64,000 nt of DNA from Hyphomicrobium sp. CS1BSMeth3 (GTDB taxonomy: Bacteria > Pseudomonadota > Alphaproteobacteria > Rhizobiales > Hyphomicrobiaceae). The notes beneath the pieces are model-generated. The model did no database searches, had not been told where the DNA came from, and saw only the letters and a program-made list of their open reading frames with translations. The first letter of the stretch is position 1; each line of letters opens with the position of its first letter. Shown in pieces: positions 35,144-44,347 of the stretch. The translations under genes and the position numbers were made by a program. The stretch is taken from NCBI RefSeq assembly GCF_900117415.1, contig NZ_FPEI01000006.1, positions 248,001-312,000 of the forward strand, given 5' to 3'.

Positions 35144-35965
35144 ATGACCCTTACCGTTGAAGAAAAGTCGCGACGCTTCGTAGCCCTGCACGAGCGCGAT
35201 GGCACCTTCGTCATTCCCAATCCCTGGGACGCGGGCTCGGCGCGCATTCTCTCAGCTCTCGGCTTCGAGGCGCTCGCGACATCGAGCGGAGCGGCGGCCG
35301 GCGTGCTCGGCCGCACTGACGGCCGCATTTCCCGCGACGAGGCCATCGCGCACGCACGCATCATCGTCGAGGCGACCGATCTGCCCGTTGCAGCCGATCT
35401 CGAGAGCGGTTTCGGGGATAGCGTCGATGATGCCGCGGCGACGATCCGCGCGGCGGGCGCCGTCGGCCTCGTCGGCGGCTCGATCGAGGACTGCGCCGGC
35501 CCGGGCAAGCAGATCTACGAATTTGACCACGCCGTCCGCCGCGTCGAAGCGGCAATTGCTGCGGCGCGCGCGCTGCCTTTCCGCTTCATGTTCACGGCAC
35601 GCGCCGAAAACTTCATCCGCGGCAATCCCGATCTCGACGACACGATCCGCCGCCTCAAGGCCTACGAGCAGGCTGGCGCCGATGTCCTCTTCGCGCCGGG
35701 CCTGCCGGATATCGAGGCAGTGCGCAAAGTGTGCGCGAGCCTCGATCGCCCCTTCAACTTCATGGTCGGGATCAAGGGCCGCTCGTTTACCGTCGCGGAT
35801 TTGACTGCCGCCGGCGTGAAGCGGATCAGTCTCGCAGGCTCGCTCCACCGCGCCGCCATGACCGGCCTCATCGATGCGGCGCGCGAGGTTCGTGATCAGG
35901 GCACATTCGGCTATCTCGATCGCTCCGTGCCGGGGCCCGATCTCAACAAGATGCTCGACGGCTAA
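35144..35965 (+). CDS. Isocitrate lyase / PEP mutase family protein
   Basis: 273 residues of TIM-barrel type. The start motif FVIPNPWDAGSARIL, ADLESGFGDS and GLVGGSIEDCAG are family landmarks. The lyase catalytic loop K-K-C-G-H is absent, and E-D-C replaces E-D-K, so isocitrate or methylisocitrate cleavage is unlikely. Phosphonopyruvate- or oxaloacetate-type C-C or P-C chemistry is the family alternative, with the substrate unknown. GGAGGGCGAC precedes the ATG at 35144. Confidence 0.85.
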   Translation: MTLTVEEKSRRFVALHERDGTFVIPNPWDAGSARILSALGFEALATSSGAAAGVLGRTDGRISRDEAIAHARIIVEATDLPVAADLESGFGDSVDDAAATIRAAGAVGLVGGSIEDCAGPGKQIYEFDHAVRRVEAAIAAARALPFRFMFTARAENFIRGNPDLDDTIRRLKAYEQAGADVLFAPGLPDIEAVRKVCASLDRPFNFMVGIKGRSFTVADLTAAGVKRISLAGSLHRAAMTGLIDAAREVRDQGTFGYLDRSVPGPDLNKMLDG

Positions 35966-36159
35966 GCCACGCCGCGATCCCACGCACGCAGGTCATCGGC
36001 GCAGTTCGGCTCGCTGAAGTGCGGGCGGCTGCCGAAGCACCCACGTCCATGATCTTGGCATACCAGGCGCACCTTCGAGGCGGGCCGGCCGCAGGCGTAG
36101 TTCTTCGCCGTGAGCGCCGTACGGGGGCATCGGCGCGCCTCGCCGACCCGCAGAGCCAC
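35962..36159 (-). CDS. Small Cys-containing ORF, unknown
   Basis: A 65-residue GTG-start frame overlapping the end of the convergent PEP-mutase-family gene by 4 nt. It ends with a protein-like stretch G-R-G-C-F-G-S-R-P-H-F and D-D-L-R-A-W-D-R-G-V-A, with four Cys in total. An in-frame stop lies just upstream and no ribosome-binding site is seen. It may be a decayed gene end or a genuine small protein. Confidence 0.35.
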   Translation of the reverse strand: MALRVGEARRCPRTALTAKNYACGRPASKVRLVCQDHGRGCFGSRPHFSEPNCADDLRAWDRGVA

Positions 36160-36429
36160 TCGCGATTACAACTCACGATGGCGTGATTGTTCTGTTTGAT
36201 TAATAGCTTAGGCGGACTTGCGCTCTGTGCTCTGAGAGTCCTGCTGCAATGCAAAATATGTGTGCGTTTACAATGCGAAACGCAATGTGTAAGAGTTCTA
36301 ATATTCGAGGAGTCTCGCCCGGGCGGTGGTCGACTTCGAAGACGTTGGTCTTCTTTGTACGACACGCGCCGAGGCGGGACTGGCAATCTCCGCAACGTCG
36401 GCGCGATAGACAAGGCGGAGAGGAAACTA
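36160..36429. other. FDH operon leader region
   Basis: 270 nt of relatively AT-rich sequence upstream of the formate dehydrogenase operon. It contains a 7-bp inverted repeat (listed separately) and the ribosome-binding site GAGAGG. No gene or obvious sigma70/sigma54 promoter stands out. Confidence 0.5.
36263..36284. promoter_or_regulatory. Inverted repeat TGCGTTT-N8-AAACGCA
   Basis: A perfect 7-bp dyad in the FDH leader, about 145 nt upstream of the fdnG ATG. The 22-bp size is typical of a dimeric regulator site. The regulator is not identified. Confidence 0.45.
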
Positions 36430-39400
36430 ATGAACGTGCAATTCTCACGACGCCAGTTCCTTAAGGGGACGGGCGCGGGGGTTGCGGGTTCGGCGATCGG
36501 AGCCTTTGGCTTCGGGGGAGCTGAAGTAGCGCTCGCGCAGGCCGCGCACGCCTTCAAGCTTTCGAAAGCGACCGAGACCCGTAACACGTGCCCATACTGC
36601 TCAGTCAGCTGCGGCATGATTCTTTACAGCCGCGGTGATGTGAAGAAGGGCGAAAAGGCCGAGATCTTCCACATCGAAGGCGATGTCGATAACCCGGTGA
36701 ACCGCGGCACGCTGTGCCCGAAGGGCGCCGGCGCTCTCGACTTCATCCACTCGAAACAGCGCGTCACCCGGCCGATGCACAGGAAGCCGGGCAGCGACAA
36801 GTTCGAGCCGGTCACCTGGGATTTCGCGATGGAGCGCATCGCGAAGCTCATGAAGGAAGACCGCGACGCGAACTTCATCGAGAAGACGCGCGACGGCGTC
36901 ACGGTGAACCGCTGGCCCACCATGGGCTTCCTCGCCGGCTGTGCCACCTCGAACGAGGCGGGCTGGCTGACCTGGAAGGCCGTTCGTGGCCTCGGCATCG
37001 TGGCCGTCGACAACCAGGCACGTATCTGACACGCCCCGACGGTAGCCAGTCTGGCTCCGACATTTGGGCGTGGCGCGATGACGAACTCCTGGACCGACAT
37101 CAAGAACGCCGATGTCGTGCTCATCATGGGCGGCAACGCGGCCGAGGCGCATCCGTGCGGCTTCAAGTGGGTCACGGAAGCCAAGCACCATAACAAGGCG
37201 CGCCTCATCGTCGTCGATCCGCGGTTCACGCGCTCGGCCTCGGTCTCGGACTTCTACTGTCCGATCCGTGCCGGCACCGACACCGCGTATCTGCTCGGCG
37301 TGATCAACTACCTCATCACGAACGACAAGATCCATCGCGAGTACGTGGCGAACTACACCGACGTCTCGATGATCGTGAAGGAAGGCTTCTCGTTCGACGA
37401 GCAGGAGGGCGTGTTCTCCGGCTTCAACGCGAACAACCGGACGTACAATCGCGACACCTGGGACTACGAGATCGGCGCTGACGGCTTCGTCGTCAGGGAT
37501 ACGACGCTCGAGCATCCGCGCTCCGTCTACCAGCTCCTGAAGAAGCACGCTGCCCGGTACACGCCGGAGATGGTGGAGCGCGTCTGCGGCGCGCCGAAGG
37601 ACAAGTTCCTCAAGGTCTGCGAGATGATTTCATCGACCGCCAATGGCGAGAAGTCGATGACGATCATGTACGCGCTGGGCTGGACACAGCACAGCTACGG
37701 CTCGCAGACCATCCGCACGGCGGGCATGCTTCAGCTCCTGCTCGGCAACATCGGTGTTCCGGGCGGTGGCGTGAACGCGCTGCGCGGCCACTCGAACGTG
37801 CAGGGTCTGACCGACATCGGTCTGCTCTCGCAGTCGACGCCCGGTTATCTCGGCCAGCCCCGTGACAGCGAGCCGACGCTTGCTGCGCACATGGCGAACC
37901 GGAATTTCCGGCCGATGATGCAGAACTCGGTGAGCTTCTGGCAGAACTACAAGAAGTTCTACGTGAGCTTGCTGAAGTCCATGTACGGCGCGTCGGCGAC
38001 GGCCGAGAACGACTTCGGCTACGAGTGGCTGCCGAAGCTCGACAAGGTCTACGACACGCTGCAGATGTTCGAGCTCGTCCACCAGGGACAGGTGAACGGC
38101 TTTGTCTGCCAGGGCTTCAACCCGCTGCTCTCCGTGCCGAACAAGGGCAAGCTGATCGCGGGCCTCTCGAAGCTGAAGTTCCTGGTGTCGATCGACCCGC
38201 TCGAGACGGACACGGTGAAGTTCTGGGAGAACCACGGAGAGGCCAACCCGGTCGATCCGTCGAAGATCCAGACCGAAGTGTTCATGCTGCCGGCAACCTG
38301 CTTCGCCGAGGACGAGGGCTCGTTCACCAACTCCTCCCGCACCATCAACTGGCGCTGGAAGGCGGCGAACGGCCCGGGCGAAGCACGCAACGACATCGCG
38401 ATCATGGCGGAGCTCTTCCTCCGCATTCGCGAGCTCTACGAGAAGCAGGGTGGCAAGGCTGCAGATCCGATCCTCAAGGTCGACTGGAGCTATGCCAATC
38501 CGAAGCTGCCGACGGCCGATGAGCTCATGCGTGAGATCAACGGCAAGGCGCTTGTCGACATCCCGGATCCGGCGGACGCGACGAAGACCCTCTACAAGGC
38601 GGGTCAGCAGCTCGCGACCTTCGGTCATCTGAGAGACGACGGCACGACCACGTCGGGGTGCTGGATCTACACCGGCGCCTATACCGAGCGCGGCAACATG
38701 ACGGCGCGTCGGGACAACTCCGACCCGTCCGGCAGGTACGTGTACGGCAACTGGGGCTTCGCTTGGCCGGCCAACCGCCGCATTCTCTACAACCGCGCGT
38801 CGGCCGATCCTTCCGGCAAGCCGTGGAGCGAGCGGAAGTCCTACATCACGTGGAACGGTAAGGCGTGGGGCGGGGCGGATGTGCCTGACTATCCGCCGCC
38901 GCTTGCGCCGGACCGCAATGCCGGCCCCTACATCATGAACGCGGAAGGCGTTGCTCGCCTCTTCGCGCGCAAGATGATGAACGAGGGCCCGTTCCCCGAG
39001 CACTACGAGCCGTTCGAGAGTCCGGTTGCAAATGCCTTGCACCCGAAGATGTCCTCGAACCCCGCGGCGCGTGTATTCGGTGGCGACCGTGCGGCTTTCG
39101 GTACGTCGAAGGACTTCCCCTACGTGGCGACGACCTATCGGCTTACCGAGCACTTCCACTGGTGGACCAAGACCAACAAGCTCAACGCGATCACCCAGCC
39201 TGAATTCTTCGTCGAAATCTCTCCCGAGCTTGCGAAGGAGAAGAACATTTCGAACGGCCAGTGGGTGAAGGTCTCGTCCAACCGTGGCTCGGTCAAAGGC
39301 AAGGCGGTCATCACCAAGCGCATTCCGGCGCTCAAGATCGACGGCAAGACGGTGCATACCGTCGGCATGCCGATCCACTACGGGTTCATTGGCGAGACCA

Positions 39401-39519
39401 AGAAGGCGATCGGCGTGAACTCGCTGACGCCCTACGTCGGCGACGCCAACACCCAGACGCCGGAATACAAGGCGTTCCTTGTCAACATCGAGCCGCTCAG
39501 CGGCCCGGCCGTAAGCTGA
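36430..39519 (+). CDS. fdoG: Selenocysteine formate dehydrogenase alpha subunit (FdnG/FdoG type)
   Basis: 1029 residues when the in-frame TGA at 37027-37029 is read as selenocysteine (Sec200). Translation up to the TGA ends D-N-Q-A-R-I and resumes H-A-P-T-V-A-S-L-A-P-T-F-G-R-G-A-M-T-N, matching the Sec site of E. coli FdnG, which is followed by H-G-P-T-V. The Tat signal is S-R-R-Q-F-L-K (6-12). The N-terminal 4Fe-4S motif is C-P-Y-C-S-V-S-C with a distal Cys in G-T-L-C-P-K-G. A molybdo/tungsto-bis-MGD fold follows. It oxidises formate in the periplasm and passes electrons to the beta and gamma subunits. GAGAGG precedes the ATG. Confidence 0.96.
37027..37070 (+). promoter_or_regulatory. SECIS element for Sec200
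   Basis: Immediately after the TGA, an outer stem CGCCC (37032-37036) pairs with GGGCG (37066-37070). The apical hairpin GGTAGCCAGTCTGGCTCC (37041-37058) has GG:CC, a bulged T, AGCC:GGCT and a GT-containing loop. This is the bacterial SECIS layout recognised by SelB, and its apical sequence closely follows the one I recall for E. coli fdnG. Confidence 0.9.
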
Positions 39520-39531
39520 GGGAGGGCTGAC

Positions 39532-40437
39532 ATGTCTCAACTTCAACCGGCATTCGGCCTCGCGAAGCGCTCCGCGACCACCGGTGCACTGCCGCCCGCA
39601 AAGGCGGAGACGCCGGTCGCCAAGATGATCGATGTCTCGAAGTGCATCGGTTGCAAGGCGTGCCAGGTCGCCTGCATGGAGTGGAACGATCTGCGCCAGG
39701 ACATCGAGGAGAACGTGGGCGTTTACGAGAACCCCCACGATCTTACGCCGAACGCCTGGACGCTGATGCGCTTCGCCGAGTGGGAGAACCCTGAGCGCGG
39801 TCAGCTCGAGTGGCTCATCCGCAAGGACGGCTGCATGCACTGCCAGGATCCGGGCTGTCTCAAGGCCTGCCCGGCCCCCGGCGCGATCGTGCAGTACTCC
39901 AACGGCATCGTCGACTTCATCTCTGCGAACTGCATCGGCTGCGGGTACTGCGTGAAGGGCTGCCCCTTCAACATTCCCCGCATCTCGACGGCCGACAACA
40001 AGGCCTACAAGTGCACGCTGTGCTCGGACCGCGTCGCCGTCGGTCAGGGTCCGGCCTGCGCCAAGGCCTGCCCGACGAAGGCCATCACCTTCGGCACCAA
40101 GGACGACATGAAGAAGCTCGCCGCCGAGCGCGTCGCGGACCTCAAGGACCGCGGCTACTCCAAGGCTGGCCTCTACGACCCACCGGGCGTCCAGGGCACG
40201 CACGTGATGTACGTGCTGCACCACCTGGACAAGGCTCCGCTCTATGCGGGCCTTCCGCAGAATCCGCGGATCAGCCCGCTCGTCGAGCTGTGGAAGGGGG
40301 CCGGCAAGTATGCCGGCCTCGCCCTCCTCGGCGTCACGGCAGCCTTCGGCGTCGTTCACCATCTGCTCGCGGGCGCCAATCGCGTCACGCATGAAGATGA
40401 GGAGAACGCCGAGAAGCTTCGGGGAGGCGGGGCATGA
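39532..40437 (+). CDS. fdoH: Formate dehydrogenase beta subunit, 4Fe-4S
   Basis: 301 residues. Four [4Fe-4S] binding motifs are visible: [41 protein letters not shown] and [22 protein letters not shown]-terminal membrane anchor follows (about 259-281, [20 protein letters not shown]). It relays electrons from the Sec subunit to the cytochrome b subunit. GGAGGG precedes the ATG, 12 nt after the alpha subunit stop; the stop overlaps the gamma subunit start (ATGA). Confidence 0.95.
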   Translation: MSQLQPAFGLAKRSATTGALPPAKAETPVAKMIDVSKCIGCKACQVACMEWNDLRQDIEENVGVYENPHDLTPNAWTLMRFAEWENPERGQLEWLIRKDGCMHCQDPGCLKACPAPGAIVQYSNGIVDFISANCIGCGYCVKGCPFNIPRISTADNKAYKCTLCSDRVAVGQGPACAKACPTKAITFGTKDDMKKLAAERVADLKDRGYSKAGLYDPPGVQGTHVMYVLHHLDKAPLYAGLPQNPRISPLVELWKGAGKYAGLALLGVTAAFGVVHHLLAGANRVTHEDEENAEKLRGGGA

Positions 40438-41120
40438 GCCAGCACAGGGGAGAGGCACCGCTTCAGGTGCCTCGCTACTCCGGTAGCGCGCGCATCAACC
40501 ACTGGGTCGTCGCGATCAGCTTCGTGCTGCTGATGATCAGCGGGCTCGCGCTGTTCCACCCGAGCCTCTACTGGCTGACCGGCCTCTTCGGCGGCGGTCC
40601 GACGGCGCGCTGGCTCCATCCGTGGCTCGGCGTCGTGCTGGTCATCGGCTTCCTCGGACTGTTCCTCCGCTTTTTCGTGGCGAACCTGCCCGAGCGGACC
40701 GATTGGGTCTGGCTTGCCCGTCTGCGCCATGTTCTGGCGGGGCGGGAGGAGTATCTGCCCGAGGTCGGCAAGTACAACGCGGGCCAGAAGTTCGTCTTCT
40801 GGGCGCAGGCCTTCCTGGTGCTCGTCATGTTCGTGACCGGCATCGGCCTCTGGCCGGTGGGGCTTGCCTACTTCGAGCAGCTTCTCGGCTTCAAGGCCAC
40901 GATCGACCAGCGGCGCCTCGCCGCCGTTATCCATGCCGGGGCGGCCGTCCTCACGATCGCCATCTGGATCATCCATGTGTACGCGGCGATCTGGGTTCGT
41001 GGTACTATCAGTGCCATGACGCGCGGTACCGTGACCGGTGGCTGGGCCTGGCGCCATCACCGCAAGTGGCTGCGCAAGGAGATTGGCAAGGAGCCCGGCG
41101 GGCCCCAGCCTGCCGAGTAG
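40434..41120 (+). CDS. fdoI: Formate dehydrogenase gamma subunit, cytochrome b556
   Basis: 228 residues with four membrane segments (about 22-45, 58-80, 118-140, 157-180). Heme-ligand His residues lie in I-N-H-W-V-V near the N-terminus and in [20 protein letters not shown]. It anchors the complex and passes electrons to quinone. The start overlaps the beta subunit stop by 4 nt. Confidence 0.94.
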   Translation: MSQHRGEAPLQVPRYSGSARINHWVVAISFVLLMISGLALFHPSLYWLTGLFGGGPTARWLHPWLGVVLVIGFLGLFLRFFVANLPERTDWVWLARLRHVLAGREEYLPEVGKYNAGQKFVFWAQAFLVLVMFVTGIGLWPVGLAYFEQLLGFKATIDQRRLAAVIHAGAAVLTIAIWIIHVYAAIWVRGTISAMTRGTVTGGWAWRHHRKWLRKEIGKEPGGPQPAE

Positions 41121-41155
41121 GCAGAGTAGTGTAGTGACAGAGATTCGAGGCTCGG

Positions 41156-42094
41156 ATGCCGCGTGACGGTTCCAGACGCCCGGCCGGCGATGCCGTGCCG
41201 TTGGCCCCCATGGACATCGGCGAAGTCGCAAACCCGCCCTTCGCCGTGCTCCCCGACCCTGGCCGCGTGTTTCTTGTGCGCAGCGAGCGCTTTGCCGCGC
41301 TCGCGCCGGGCCATCAGCTCGAGCCCTATCTGCACCTCCTGTCGCAGATCACGCGCGCCCAGCACGACATTCTTGGCGAGCTGCCGGAGCCGGTTCTGCC
41401 GTCGCCGGAGCGGCTCGCGCTCGCCCGCGACAACACCATGCCGCCGATCTCGACCGGGCAGATTGCGCTCGACGAGACCGCCGACCGCACATTCGACGCG
41501 CTGTTGAAGACGCTTGCCGCCGCCGACCTTGCGGAGACCTCGCGCACGGCCTTGGAGGCCGTCGAGAAAGCCGGGCCGGACGGTCGCCGCAATATGATGC
41601 AGGCCGTGATCCTGGACGAGATTCCCGGCGATGCCATTGCCGAGCACGTGCTTGCCGCTGCCGCCGTGCAGGTCCTCTTCACGCGCCTCGCAGCCCGCCT
41701 GGACGTCGAAAGCCTCAAGCGTGTTGCGGATGGCGCCTGCCCCTCGTGCGGCGGCGCGCCCGTCGCGAGCGCCGTCGTCGGCTGGGAGGGCGCTCACGGC
41801 ACGCGCTTCTGCACCTGCTCGATCTGCGCCACGCAGTGGAATGTCGTGCGCATCAAGTGCCTTGTGTGCAGTAGCGAGAAGGGGATTGCCTATCACTCCC
41901 TCGAGGGCGGCCAGGAGACCGTCATGGGCGAGACGTGCGAGGCCTGCGACTCCTATGTGAAGATGCTCCATCAGCACAAGGACCCGTCCCTGGAGCCGAT
42001 CGCCGACGACGTGGCCTCGCTGGCGCTGGACCTCACCCTCACAAAGGAGGGGTGGACACGCGCTTCAGTGAACCCATTCCTGATGGGGTATTAG
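41156..42094 (+). CDS. fdhE: Formate dehydrogenase accessory protein FdhE
   Basis: 312 residues, cytoplasmic. The rubredoxin-like C-terminal half has the paired Cys motifs C-P-S-C-G-G, C-T-C-S-I-C, C-L-V-C and C-E-A-C-D-S-Y, as in E. coli FdhE. It binds the Tat-exported catalytic subunit and is needed for its assembly. Follows fdoI by 35 nt in the same operon. Confidence 0.94.
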   Translation: MPRDGSRRPAGDAVPLAPMDIGEVANPPFAVLPDPGRVFLVRSERFAALAPGHQLEPYLHLLSQITRAQHDILGELPEPVLPSPERLALARDNTMPPISTGQIALDETADRTFDALLKTLAAADLAETSRTALEAVEKAGPDGRRNMMQAVILDEIPGDAIAEHVLAAAAVQVLFTRLAARLDVESLKRVADGACPSCGGAPVASAVVGWEGAHGTRFCTCSICATQWNVVRIKCLVCSSEKGIAYHSLEGGQETVMGETCEACDSYVKMLHQHKDPSLEPIADDVASLALDLTLTKEGWTRASVNPFLMGY

Positions 42095-42113
42095 ATCGGG
42101 GCTGGAGGCGGTC

Positions 42114-43547
42114 GTGACAAAGGCATCCGTACCAATACCCTCTGTCGACGAGGTGTTGCGGGGCGAGGCCGGCAAGGTCGTCGTCGCCCGTTTCGGCCAT
42201 GCGGCGACGCTTGGTGCCGTGCGCGCGGCCCTCGACGACCTGCGCGCGCTCAGCCGGCATTCGGCCCTCCCTCATGCGAGCCGCGAGGATACGGCCGCGA
42301 CGATTGCGGCGCGGGCCGCCGAGGTGCTCGAGGCCGAGGACGCGCCGCGCCTGCGCCGCGTGCTCAATCTCACGGGCACAGTCCTCCACACAAACCTCGG
42401 CCGCGCCGTCCTCGCCGAGGAGGCGGTTACGGCCGCGGCCGCCGCCATGCGTGCACCGGCAGCACTGGAGTTCGATCTCGAGAGCGGCAGCCGCGGCGAG
42501 CGCGACGACATCGTGCGCGGCCTCATCTGCGAGCTGACCGGCGCGGAGGACGCGGTCCTCGTCAACAACAATGCCTCTGCCATCCTGCTCGTGCTCAACA
42601 CGCTGGCGCTCGCCAAGGAGAGCATCGTCTCGCGTGGCGAGCTCATCGAGATCGGCGGCAGCTTCCGCATGCCGGACATCATGGCGCGCGCCGGCACGCG
42701 TCTCAGGGAGATCGGCACGACCAACCGCACGCACCTGCGCGATTACACCGACGCGATCGGCCCCGAAACCGCGATGCTGCTCAAGGTGCACACCTCCAAT
42801 TACCTCGTGCAGGGTTTCACCAAGGAGGTCGGCACGAACGAGCTTGCCGTCCTCGCGCGCGAGAAGAATCTGCCGCTCGTCGATGATCTCGGCTCGGGCA
42901 CGCTGATCGATCTCGCCAAGTACGGCCTGCGCCGCGAGCGTACCGTGCAGGATGCGCTCAAGGATGGCGCCGACCTCGTGACCTTCTCTGGTGACAAGCT
43001 GCTCGGCGGCCCGCAGGCCGGCTTTATCGTCGGCCGCCGCGATCTCGTGCGCGCCTGCGCGAAAAATCCGATCAAGCGCGCCGTGCGCCTCGACAAGATC
43101 CGCCTGGCTGCCCTCGAAGCCACGCTCAAACTTTACCGCGATCCGGATCGCCTGCCCGATCGCCTGCCGACACTCGGCTATCTGACGCGTCCGCTCGATG
43201 ATATCCGCGCTCAGGCAGAGCGCGTCGAGGGGCCGCTCGCGCGAACGATGGGTGATCTCTTCGACGTCGCCATCTGCGATTGCACGAGCCAGATCGGCTC
43301 GGGCGCGCTTCCCCTCGAGACCATCCCCAGTGCCGGTCTCGCCATGACGCCGCGTGCGAAGAAGCAGTCCGGCCGCCAGCTCGAGGCGCTCGCCGGTGCC
43401 TTCCGTCGCCTGCCCGTTCCGGTAATCGGGCATATCGAGAAGGGCGCGCTCGTCTTTGATCTGCGCTGCCTCGACGCCGAGACGCTCTTCGTCGAGCAAC
43501 TCGAGAAGCTGACGATCGTGCGCAGCGAAGCCGAGGCCGAGCCATGA
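42114..43547 (+). CDS. selA: L-seryl-tRNA(Sec) selenium transferase SelA
   Basis: 477 residues. A PLP enzyme that converts Ser-tRNA(Sec) to Sec-tRNA(Sec) using selenophosphate. The PLP Lys is K295 in F-S-G-D-K-L-L-G-G-P-Q, matching E. coli K295. The family block LNLTGTVLHTNLGRAVLAEE is clear. A GTG start at 42114 with GGAGG upstream. The stop overlaps the next start (ATGA). Directly follows fdhE, so selenoprotein and synthesis genes form one unit. Confidence 0.96.
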   Translation: MTKASVPIPSVDEVLRGEAGKVVVARFGHAATLGAVRAALDDLRALSRHSALPHASREDTAATIAARAAEVLEAEDAPRLRRVLNLTGTVLHTNLGRAVLAEEAVTAAAAAMRAPAALEFDLESGSRGERDDIVRGLICELTGAEDAVLVNNNASAILLVLNTLALAKESIVSRGELIEIGGSFRMPDIMARAGTRLREIGTTNRTHLRDYTDAIGPETAMLLKVHTSNYLVQGFTKEVGTNELAVLAREKNLPLVDDLGSGTLIDLAKYGLRRERTVQDALKDGADLVTFSGDKLLGGPQAGFIVGRRDLVRACAKNPIKRAVRLDKIRLAALEATLKLYRDPDRLPDRLPTLGYLTRPLDDIRAQAERVEGPLARTMGDLFDVAICDCTSQIGSGALPLETIPSAGLAMTPRAKKQSGRQLEALAGAFRRLPVPVIGHIEKGALVFDLRCLDAETLFVEQLEKLTIVRSEAEAEP

Positions 43548-44347
43548 AGCTCCTGGGCCTCAAATTCGGCCGCGACAAAGCTCCCGCTGCGCCGCCGCCA
43601 GCCGATACTCAGCTCCGCGAAGCCGGCGCGTTCTTCGCGGCAGAGGAGTACGAAGCGGCCATTGCGATCTGGCTGCCGCTCGCCCAGGGAGGCAACGCCG
43701 AAGCCCAGCATGGTGTTGCACTCTGCCTCATGCAGGGGCTCGGTACACCCGCGGATCAGCAGGCCGGCGCCAAGTGGCTCCTCGCTGCGGCCGTTGAGGG
43801 CCATGCGCAAGCACAGCGCAACCTCGCCGAGGCCTATCTCAAAGGCGAAGGCGTGCCGCAGAGCGACGTCGATGCCGAGCTCTGGTATCGCCGCGCCGCC
43901 GAGCAGGGTGATGCGGCCGCCCAGGATATGCTCTCGTGGCTGCTCGCCAATGAGGACGGCCGCACGCCCGACTATGCGGAGTCCCTGAAGTGGGCGCGCG
44001 CTGCCGCCGAGCAGGGCGTTGCGGCCTCCATGACGCGCATCGGCCTCTTTCATCACAACGCGCTCGGCGTCGCGCGCGATTCCGACGTCGCGATCACATG
44101 GTGGCGGAAGGCGGCTGCGCTCGGCGATCCCGACGGGCAGGCCATGCTCGGTGCAGCCCATCACATCGGCCAGGGCGTGCCGCAGGATCGCGTGAAGGCC
44201 TACGCCTGGCTCATGCGGGCGCGCTGGGGCGGCAGCAAGCTTGCCGAGCGGTTTCTGAGCCCGGTCTATGCGACGCTCTCGCCCGATGAGATCGAAGCGG
44301 GCAAGGATCTGGCGCGGCGACTTCCCGAGGCGGAGGTCGGGTCATGA
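43544..44347 (+). CDS. Sel1-repeat (TPR-like) protein between selA and selB
   Basis: 267 residues. About five Sel1-like repeats, for example [40 protein letters not shown] and [20 protein letters not shown], with the consensus A-x-x-x-L-G-x-x-Y-x-x-G-x-G-V. There is no signal peptide, so it is probably a cytoplasmic scaffold. It overlaps selA and selB by 4 nt at each end, so it is co-translated with both. This placement suggests a role in Sec insertion or FDH maturation, but none is established here. Confidence 0.85.
   Translation: MKLLGLKFGRDKAPAAPPPADTQLREAGAFFAAEEYEAAIAIWLPLAQGGNAEAQHGVALCLMQGLGTPADQQAGAKWLLAAAVEGHAQAQRNLAEAYLKGEGVPQSDVDAELWYRRAAEQGDAAAQDMLSWLLANEDGRTPDYAESLKWARAAAEQGVAASMTRIGLFHHNALGVARDSDVAITWWRKAAALGDPDGQAMLGAAHHIGQGVPQDRVKAYAWLMRARWGGSKLAERFLSPVYATLSPDEIEAGKDLARRLPEAEVGS

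Noticed and set aside
36195-36208. FNR half-site TTGAT in the FDH leader
   Set aside because: The second half (ATCAA) is missing, so it is not supported as an FNR box.
37027-37029. In-frame TGA read as a frameshift or gene break in the formate dehydrogenase
   Set aside because: The frame does not change, the flanks match the Sec site of FdnG, a SECIS hairpin follows, and selA, selB and selC are present.
37630-40458. A 942-residue antisense open frame over the FDH genes
   Set aside because: It is a shadow of high-GC codon usage. It has no domain, its sequence is Arg/Val/Leu/His-rich, and the sense strand encodes unmistakable FDH subunits.
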